Positions 7,167 to 12,515 of a DNA stretch of 12,515 nt are shown here, piece after piece. Location: positions 1-12,515 of the forward strand of contig CAILTZ010000366.1 of assembly GCA_903837255.1 (NCBI GenBank), read 5' to 3'. How positions within the stretch are numbered: position 1 is the stretch's first letter; every line of letters starts with the position of its first letter. Position numbers and translations under genes: made by a program. Below the pieces are notes generated by a model, which was given only the letters and a program-made list of their open reading frames with translations, did not search any database and was not told the origin of the DNA. Source of the stretch: an uncultured Pirellula sp. GTDB taxonomy: Bacteria; Planctomycetota; Planctomycetia; Pirellulales; Pirellulaceae.

Positions 7167-7679
7167 CTAACTATTTCGTGGAATGACATCGTCGAGCACC
7201 CCTTGGGTTTGCTTTTGATGGAACTCTTCGAGCTTTCTACGCAGCTGATCATCATCAAGAGCCAAGATCCGAATAGCCATCAACGCGGCGTTCTTTGCTC
7301 CCGAAGCTCCAATCGCAAGCGTTCCGACCGGAACCCCACCGGGCATCTGCACGATGCTTAAAAGCGAATCTAGCCCCGATAATGCTCTGCTCTCGACGGG
7401 CACCCCCAAGACCGGTAGCACGGTGCTGGCTGCTACCATCCCGGGCAAATGTGCCGCCCCCCCAGCTCCGGCGATGATGATCTTGAGCCCACGCCCAGAG
7501 GCGGCCTGGGCATACTGAAACATCCACTGCGGGGTCCGGTGCGCCGAGACGATCCGATGCTCATAGTCGATATGGAATTGGTCGAGGATTGCACAAGCCT
7601 CCCGCATCGTTGCCCAATCGCTCTGCGAGCCCATGATCACCCCAACCCTGGCGTTGGTCTTGCTCAGCAAATCCTCCAC
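7167..7679 (-). CDS. purE: N5-CAIR mutase, class I PurE
   Basis: The product is 170 residues, the full length of a class I PurE. It rearranges N5-CAIR to CAIR in the purine pathway. Signature segments are [10 protein letters not shown] (13-22), SAHRTP with the catalytic histidine H47 (45-50), [13 protein letters not shown] (71-83) and [14 protein letters not shown] (111-124). The start is GTG at 7679, supported by a strong Shine-Dalgarno six bases upstream; no ATG lies near. The gene precedes purK by 20 bp and follows the FmdB-like gene on the same strand. The pairing with PurK agrees with class I chemistry, which needs N5-CAIR. Confidence 0.97.
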   Translation of the reverse strand: MEDLLSKTNARVGVIMGSQSDWATMREACAILDQFHIDYEHRIVSAHRTPQWMFQYAQAASGRGLKIIIAGAGGAAHLPGMVAASTVLPVLGVPVESRALSGLDSLLSIVQMPGGVPVGTLAIGASGAKNAALMAIRILALDDDQLRRKLEEFHQKQTQGVLDDVIPRNS

Positions 7680-7685
7680 AACAAT

Positions 7686-7692
7686 TCCTCCC
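7686..7692 (-). promoter_or_regulatory. Shine-Dalgarno of purE
   Basis: On the minus strand GGGAGGA lies six bases before the GTG codon at 7679. It fixes the non-ATG start of purE and is the strongest ribosome binding site in the window. Confidence 0.8.
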
Positions 7693-7750
7693 TAGTACAA
7701 CCTTTGGACCCAGTAAAACTTTTGGACAAAACACTTAGATCTACCCCAAG

Positions 7751-8044
7751 TCAATCCGGCGAAATCATCGACGGCCCATCCCCAATCGTCTTTTCGTACC
7801 GACCATCCCCCGACTTGACATACTTGGTAAACCCATGCTTGGCCAATTTGTTGTCGCTGATCGATTTCTTCATCGTCCCATCTGACCACAATCCACCGAT
7901 GGCTGTCCGGGCCGGAATCCGCCGAATCCGAACACCCGTATCGGGATGCCTGGACAGTGGTTCTTCGCTCATCTGCTGAAAAAACTCGTAGGTCGCACCG
8001 TCACTACCGTCCTCGTGGACTTCTTCGTAAACGTAGATTGGCAT
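7751..8044 (-). CDS. FmdB-like small protein lacking all zinc-ligand cysteines
   Basis: The product is 97 residues. It opens with MPIYVYEEV and has FFQQMSEEPL (21-30), then HPDTGVRIRRI (33-43). These align with the FmdB/CxxC zinc-ribbon family, typically MPIYEY-RC-x-x-CG followed by a Q-x-MS-x-x-PL segment, a second CPxCG knuckle and a V-x-R-x-I strand. The two CxxC knuckles are replaced by polar residues (about 8-16 and 31-37), and the whole protein contains no cysteine, so it should not bind zinc in the usual way. The C-terminal half is Lys/Gly rich, with no known motif. ATG at 8044 is preceded by AGGTGA at three bases. It sits 71 bp upstream of purE on the same strand. The function of the FmdB family is poorly known; a regulator role is only suggested by old annotation. 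Confidence 0.75.
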   Translation of the reverse strand: MPIYVYEEVHEDGSDGATYEFFQQMSEEPLSRHPDTGVRIRRIPARTAIGGLWSDGTMKKSISDNKLAKHGFTKYVKSGDGRYEKTIGDGPSMISPD

Positions 8045-8215
8045 AAGTCACCTGATTGCTCAAGAACCCAAAAATCGCTGGATTTCCCCCCCAGCAACAC
8101 CTGCGAAAACCACGTCTCATCCTAAGCGCATTCATCCTTTTGGGCTATAGCTCCCCCGAACTACAATGGTCCTGGCCGTTAAAGTCGGTGCGTTTAGCCC
8201 CAACGGACCGATTTC

Positions 8216-8245
8216 TTGACCAGATTTGCACCCGCTTTTTACTAA
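8216..8245 (+). promoter_or_regulatory. Possible sigma70-like promoter of the amidohydrolase gene
   Basis: TTGACC (8216-8221) is followed 16 bases later by TTTACT (8238-8243), or 18 bases later by TACTAA (8240-8245). Either pair is a moderate match to -35/-10 consensus, placed about 93 bp before the ATG at 8338. The rest of the 293-bp spacer 8045-8337 shows no gene or clear terminator. Confidence 0.3.
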
Positions 8246-8337
8246 ATGACTGAACAATTCGTCACCCACTAATCAGACTATAGACGCCCACCCCCGCACC
8301 AATCTTCCCGTTTACTCCGAATCCCCATTTTAACACC

Positions 8338-11300
8338 ATGCGTAGCACCCAGTTGTTTGCCCGATCCAAAGATTCGCTAAGTGCACTTGCCGTGGCACTC
8401 TCTGTCAGCCTGTTCTCCCCGATCGCTTGGTCGCAAAAAACCGACACTCGACCCGATGCTGGTATCTCGGAGAACAAAATCAACGACTTTCTCCTGACCA
8501 ATGCTCGTGTCGTGTTGGAACCCGGAGTTGTGATCGAACAAGCCTCGGTGTGGATCGAGGACGGGACGATCGTCCAAGTCGGATCTGCGATCCAACCTCG
8601 CCAGGGCCTCCGAGTCATCGACATGACGGGTAAGTCGATCTACCCGGGGCTTATCGACGCCGGTTTGGAAGCTGACCTACCAGAGTTTACCAGCAACCGT
8701 GGAACCCCTCACTGGAACCCAGAGATCACCCCCCAGCGATCCGTGGCCACATCAGCTGAAAACCTTGCCAATACCCAAAACCTTCGCCGCGCAGGGATCA
8801 CTACGGCACTGTTCGCCCCCAAAGATGGGATCATCAAGGGGACAAGCGCCGTGGCAATGACGGCCGATACACCCCTGGCGTCGAACCTCCTGCGCAGCGA
8901 TGCAGCCATGCACATGCGATTGACAGTGTCACGAAATCGTGGCGCCGCTAGCTATCCATCGAGCCCCATGGGGGCCGTCGCTCTTGCCCGCCAAACACTC
9001 CTCGATACCCAATGGTACGACGCTGCATTCCGCGCCTATCGGGCCGCATCGGATTTGCCAAAACCCGAATCGAACTCGGCCCTGGAATCCATCCAAGAAC
9101 ACATCCAACGAGGCAGACTCTTTGTCTTCGATACCCTCAACGAACAATACGCACTGCGCGCTGACTCGTTCGCCAAAGAATTTGGACTCAAAGCTGTCCT
9201 CAAAGGATCCGGACAAGAATACCAACTCGTGGAGCTTATCGCAAAAACCGGAAGAACAATCATCCTGCCGGTCAACTTTCCCAAACCACCCAACGTGGCG
9301 ACTCTCGAAGCTGCCCTCGATGCTGAACTCGAAGAACTCATGCATTGGGAAATCGCCCCAGAAAACCCCGCACGGCTAGATCGCGCCGGTGTCCCATTCG
9401 TATTGACCTCCAGCGGACTCTCAGAACCCTCCGAATTGCTCCCCCAAGTCCGAAAAGCCATCGCGCGTGGACTCGATCCAAACAAAGCACTCGCGGCCCT
9501 AACCACCAAACCCGCCGAACTTCTCGGTGTGGCCGACCAAGTCGGCAAAGTCCGGCCCGGATTCTGGGCCAATTTCATCGTCGCAAATGGCGATCTGTGG
9601 GACGAAAAAACCCGGATCGAAGAGGTTTGGGTACGCGGCCTTCGCCCCGCAGCCTCCTACAAAAATGACATTGAAATCGATGGACTATGGGATATCGCTA
9701 TCCTCGATGCCCGCTCGTTAAACCAACCGACCAAACCCTCGTTCGGAACCTTCCAACTGTCGATCAAAGACTCGACTCGCAAAATTGCCGCCTCCTTGAT
9801 TCTCCCTACACCTGCAGCACCGGCAACACCTCCAGCACCGGCAGACCCGGCAGACCCGGCAGCACCTGCAGACCCGGCAGCACCTCTAGCACCGGCAGCA
9901 CCGGCAGCTCCGCCAGCTGCAACTCCAGAACCGGCCCCACCTGAAAACAAACCCCAAGAGGATGCTCCCAAGCAGGATACTCCCCAACCAGCAGAGGCCA
10001 AACAAAAGCCCAAAAAGGATCCCACCGGCGATATCAAGCTCACCACTCCCCGCTGGTCGGACCTGACGCTCAATGCCAAAGTCCCGGCAAAACTACTCCT
10101 ACCCGAAACATCCCAACCAGCCACCGATGGAGTGGCCCTCCTTTCCATGGCCCTCATCGGCCAAGCAGAAAATCCAAACCTGCTGATCGGAACCGTGCAA
10201 CTGCCCGACGGAACCGAATGGATCCTTCGAGGAACCAAAGCCCCTATCGCAAACCAACCCCCCAAGGATCAAAAAACAGACGCGAAAAAGCCAGATGACA
10301 AGAAGCCAGATGACAAAGAAAACAAGAGCGCAACGATCGCCTCAATGCGATACCCGTTTGCTTCCTTTGGCCATGAATCAATCCCCGAACAACCCGATGT
10401 CCTGGTCATCCAAAACACCACCCTGTGGACCTGCGGATCTGCAGGAATCCTACGCGATGCAGACATGATCGTTCGCCGTGGAAAGATCGAAGCCATCGGA
10501 ATCGATCTGCCTGTTCCTCAAGGGGCCCAAGTCATCGACGGTTCGAAGTTTGAAGTCAGCCCAGGTCTCATCGACTGCCACTCGCACATGGCCACCGATA
10601 GCGGTGTGAACGAAGGTACCCAAGCAGTCACCGCCGAGGTCCGCATCGGTGACTTCATCAACGCCGAAGACATCACCATCTACCGCCAACTCGCCGGTGG
10701 TCTGACGGCTGCCAATGTCCTGCACGGTTCGGCCAACCCCATCGGGGGACAAAACCAAGTGATCAAGCTCCGTTGGGGAAGACCTTACGAGGAACTTAAA
10801 TTCCAAGGTGCTCCGGCAGGTGTAAAGTTCGCCCTTGGCGAAAACGTCAAGCAAAGCAACTGGACCGACACCAACCGGACCCGCTACCCGCAAAGCCGTA
10901 TGGGGGTCGAGCAGCTTTTCCGCGACCGCTTCAACGCCGCGCGGGACTATGACAAGTCATGGAAGGAATGGAATCACTCCCCCAAAGGCCTGCCGCCTCG
11001 CCGTGACCTAGAACTCGATGCGATCGCGGAAATACTTCGTGGGGAGCGATGGATCCACTGCCACAGCTATCGACAAGACGAAATCCTGGCCCTGATCCGC
11101 GTATGCGACGAATTTGGAATCACCATCGGGTCGCTTCAGCACATCCTCGAAGGATACAAAGTCGCCGATGCCATCGCCAAACACGGTGCGACGGCCTCCT
11201 CGTTCTCCGACTGGTGGGCTTATAAGTTCGAGGTCTACGACGCGATTCCCTTTAACGGGGCTCTGATGCATCAGCAAGGCATCGTCGTCTCATTCAACTC

Positions 11301-11802
11301 CGACGATGCAGAACTCGGCCGGCACATGAACCACGAAGCCGCCAAAGCGGTCAAGTACGGTGGTGTCGATCCCCATGCCGCGTTGCAATTCGTCACGCTC
11401 AACCCCGCCAAGCAACTCCGTATCGATCAACATGTCGGCTCCCTCGAGGTCGGTAAAGACGCAGACTTTGCCCTCTGGAATGGCTCTCCGCTTTCGGTGC
11501 GGTCCCGGTGCGAACAAACCTGGATCGATGGACGAAAGTACTTCGATCGACAGCTCGATGCCCAACTGCGAACCCGCGATGCACAGATCCATCGCAAGCT
11601 CATTCAAAAAGTGCTCGATAGTGGCGAGGCCGCCTCGGAACGGAGCTCACTGGCCGATGACCCGTCTCGGCTCTGGCCAAACCACGATGAATACTGCCAT
11701 CACCACCACGATGAAAATGATCAATCCCAAAGCGGGAACCATGAACATGGTCACCACGAGGAAATGGAAAGCTTGGGGCAAGAGTCCTCGAAGCAACGCT
11801 AA
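8338..11802 (+). CDS. Secreted two-domain amidohydrolase (degenerate N-terminal domain, intact C-terminal domain, His-rich tail)
   Basis: The product is 1154 residues. A signal peptide with a hydrophobic core (about 14-30) and a cleavage-like AWS-Q at 30-33 sends it out of the cytoplasm. Residues 50-440 form an imidazolonepropionase/D-aminoacylase-type amidohydrolase domain with the small beta-sandwich parts (NARVVLEPG; VGKVRPGFWANFIV). Its strand-1 motif reads GLIDAGLE (104-111), so the HxH metal ligands are missing. A Pro/Ala-rich linker (491-560) and a region of about 565-635 follow, then a Lys/Asp-rich linker (643-663). The second domain (685-1070) keeps GLIDCHSH (743-750; H748, H750), WIHCHSY (H907/H909), SLQH (H935) and FNSDD (D989/D990), a complete metal-site set. 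The C-terminus (1116-1140) is His-rich. No Shine-Dalgarno precedes the ATG. It is followed after 69 bp by a related gene. The reaction is presumably hydrolysis of a cyclic amide or peptide-like bond; the substrate is unknown. Confidence 0.88.
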   Translation: MRSTQLFARSKDSLSALAVALSVSLFSPIAWSQKTDTRPDAGISENKINDFLLTNARVVLEPGVVIEQASVWIEDGTIVQVGSAIQPRQGLRVIDMTGKSIYPGLIDAGLEADLPEFTSNRGTPHWNPEITPQRSVATSAENLANTQNLRRAGITTALFAPKDGIIKGTSAVAMTADTPLASNLLRSDAAMHMRLTVSRNRGAASYPSSPMGAVALARQTLLDTQWYDAAFRAYRAASDLPKPESNSALESIQEHIQRGRLFVFDTLNEQYALRADSFAKEFGLKAVLKGSGQEYQLVELIAKTGRTIILPVNFPKPPNVATLEAALDAELEELMHWEIAPENPARLDRAGVPFVLTSSGLSEPSELLPQVRKAIARGLDPNKALAALTTKPAELLGVADQVGKVRPGFWANFIVANGDLWDEKTRIEEVWVRGLRPAASYKNDIEIDGLWDIAILDARSLNQPTKPSFGTFQLSIKDSTRKIAASLILPTPAAPATPPAPADPADPAAPADPAAPLAPAAPAAPPAATPEPAPPENKPQEDAPKQDTPQPAEAKQKPKKDPTGDIKLTTPRWSDLTLNAKVPAKLLLPETSQPATDGVALLSMALIGQAENPNLLIGTVQLPDGTEWILRGTKAPIANQPPKDQKTDAKKPDDKKPDDKENKSATIASMRYPFASFGHESIPEQPDVLVIQNTTLWTCGSAGILRDADMIVRRGKIEAIGIDLPVPQGAQVIDGSKFEVSPGLIDCHSHMATDSGVNEGTQAVTAEVRIGDFINAEDITIYRQLAGGLTAANVLHGSANPIGGQNQVIKLRWGRPYEELKFQGAPAGVKFALGENVKQSNWTDTNRTRYPQSRMGVEQLFRDRFNAARDYDKSWKEWNHSPKGLPPRRDLELDAIAEILRGERWIHCHSYRQDEILALIRVCDEFGITIGSLQHILEGYKVADAIAKHGATASSFSDWWAYKFEVYDAIPFNGALMHQQGIVVSFNSDDAELGRHMNHEAAKAVKYGGVDPHAALQFVTLNPAKQLRIDQHVGSLEVGKDADFALWNGSPLSVRSRCEQTWIDGRKYFDRQLDAQLRTRDAQIHRKLIQKVLDSGEAASERSSLADDPSRLWPNHDEYCHHHHDENDQSQSGNHEHGHHEEMESLGQESSKQR
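9808..9942 (+). repeat. Pro/Ala-coding short repeat array (interdomain linker)
   Basis: Variants of GCACCGGCA, GACCCGGCA and GCACCTGCA recur in tandem, coding for units such as APADPADPAAPADPAAP. The array lies between the two amidohydrolase domains and is likely a flexible extracytoplasmic linker. Such arrays vary in length between strains by slippage, always in multiples of three if the gene stays functional. Confidence 0.8.
10288..10315 (+). repeat. Direct repeat coding KPDDK units
   Basis: AAGCCAGATGACA occurs at 10288-10300 and again at 10303-10315, a 15-bp period. It encodes KPDDKKPDDK in the charged linker just before the second amidohydrolase domain. Confidence 0.75.
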
Positions 11803-11871
11803 TCGCCAAGCCCTGTACCTTATCCTGTTTTCCAATCAAAAAGTTATTCCTTCAATCTAAAAACCATCATC

Positions 11872-12515
11872 ATGAAACGTACGATTCACCTTCTTTGGTC
11901 TCGCCGAGCAGCCTCCATCGCTCTGTGCTCAATGATCGCTGCAGGAGTCCTGCAACCCTCGAGCCTTGGCTCCGACCAAATCCCAGGCGCTCCGCAAAAA
12001 CAACCGATCCTGATCCAAAACGCGGTCCTACATACGGTTTCCAACGGGACTCTCGTCAACCATTCACTGCTGATCAAAGAGGGCAAAATCGCTGAGGTCG
12101 CTCCCTCGATCGCGGCTGAGCCAAACTATGAAGTCATCGATGCCCAAGGCAAACACGTCTACCCTGGGCTCTTTGATTCCCTGTCCTACTTAGGCCTCGT
12201 CGAAATCGATTCGGTCAACGCCTCAATCGACAACGCAGAAACCGGTAGTCTCAATCCAAACGTCCGAGCCAACACGGCGTTCAACCCCGACTCCGAAGCG
12301 ATCCCAGTGGCTCGAGCCAACGGTGTTTTGTTTTCCCTGGTAAGCCCCACCGGAGGCTTGGTCTCGGGGCGATCGGCCGTCATGCAACTCGATGGCTGGA
12401 CCTGGGAAGATATGACCCTCCGCGGGGATACCACCATGACGATCCAATGGCCCCGTTTCGGTGCCGCACAAGGTCGAGGACGGGGGCCTAGAGGCCCAAG
12501 GGACGCGGAGCCAGG
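11872..12515 (+). CDS. Secreted amidohydrolase-superfamily protein (partial, runs off right edge)
   Basis: 214 residues are visible. A basic start (MKR, RR) and a hydrophobic stretch (about 13-28) form a signal peptide, with cleavage likely near residues 30-35. The N-terminal amidohydrolase sandwich follows: ILIQNAVLHTVSNGTLVNHSLLIKEGKIAEV pattern (46-76), then YPGLFDSLSYLGL (97-109). The HxH metal pair expected after 'PGLxD' is absent, as in the first domain of the preceding gene. ANPD/NPDSEAIPVARANG (138-151) and SGRSAVMQLDGWTWEDM (165-181) resemble the metal-ligand-free amidohydrolase proteins I associate with planctomycetes and Bacteroidetes. The visible end is Gly/Arg/Pro rich (RGRGPRGPR). 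ATG at 11872 lacks a Shine-Dalgarno. It sits 69 bp after the larger amidohydrolase, with no hairpin between them, so an operon is likely. Confidence 0.82.
   Translation, partial: MKRTIHLLWSRRAASIALCSMIAAGVLQPSSLGSDQIPGAPQKQPILIQNAVLHTVSNGTLVNHSLLIKEGKIAEVAPSIAAEPNYEVIDAQGKHVYPGLFDSLSYLGLVEIDSVNASIDNAETGSLNPNVRANTAFNPDSEAIPVARANGVLFSLVSPTGGLVSGRSAVMQLDGWTWEDMTLRGDTTMTIQWPRFGAAQGRGRGPRGPRDAEP

Noticed and set aside
8142..8167. GCTATAGC mini-palindrome and TACAAT -10-like box in the spacer before the amidohydrolase
   Set aside because: The symmetric core is only 8 bp and the paired -35 (TTGGGC) is weak. The TTGACC element further downstream is a better promoter candidate.
9657..10265. 202-codon Gly/Ala-rich frame on the minus strand
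   Set aside because: This is the complement of the Pro/Ala repeat linker and flanks of the amidohydrolase. Its composition follows from the repeat, and the plus-strand frame continues into conserved domains.
11647..11835. Hydrophobic 62-codon frame on the minus strand resembling a membrane peptide
   Set aside because: The Val/Ile/Met-rich sequence is the complement of the His-rich tail codons (CAT/CAC read as ATG/GTG). It is not independent evidence of a gene.
11803..11871. Search for a terminator between the two amidohydrolase genes
   Set aside because: No GC-rich hairpin with a T-run is visible, which is why the two genes are treated as a likely operon.
1..12515. Mobile element, CRISPR, tRNA or toxin-antitoxin system
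   Set aside because: No regularly spaced repeats, terminal inverted repeats, transposase or integrase frames, or tRNA-like folds were seen. The gene content looks chromosomal.

Overview
The window is chromosomal, gene-dense and GC-moderate, and looks bacterial. The mix of genes points to a planctomycete of the Pirellulaceae type. The clues are long secreted amidohydrolases joined by Pro/Ala linkers, an FmdB-like protein without cysteines, a type IIB topoisomerase A subunit in a bacterium, and many starts with weak or no Shine-Dalgarno sequence. That assignment is inference from gene content, not from a marker gene. I see no rRNA, tRNA, CRISPR array, insertion sequence, integrase or phage gene.

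Left part (1-2455, minus strand): the N-terminal 408 residues of a proline dehydrogenase, probably the front of a bifunctional PutA that runs off the left edge. Upstream of it on the same strand lies a complete Spo11-like DNA topoisomerase VI subunit A with no B subunit next to it. A 117-bp divergent spacer with a perfect 15-bp palindrome separates topoisomerase VI-A from the rightward genes: a secreted protein of unknown function with an HExxH motif (2573-3439) and a 12-TM MFS-type transporter (3544-4794). The transporter stop codon overlaps the stop of a convergent NusG-family specialised elongation factor (minus, to 4791).

Middle part (5382-8044): a 312-bp spacer upstream of the NusG paralogue holds a second perfect 15-bp palindrome, a matching half-site and a possible hairpin. 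It is followed by a small lipoprotein (plus). Then comes a minus-strand cluster read right to left: the FmdB-like protein, purE and purK. PurE and PurK catalyse consecutive steps, N5-CAIR formation by PurK and its mutase conversion to CAIR by PurE, in de novo purine synthesis.

Right part (8338-12515, plus): two consecutive secreted amidohydrolase-superfamily genes. The first (1154 aa) fuses a catalytically degenerate N-terminal amidohydrolase domain to an intact metal-binding C-terminal one through a Pro/Ala-rich repeat linker, and it ends in a His-rich tail. The second is cut by the right edge; its visible first 214 residues also lack the HxH metal motif. They may form one operon whose products act outside the cytoplasm. 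The substrate cannot be deduced.
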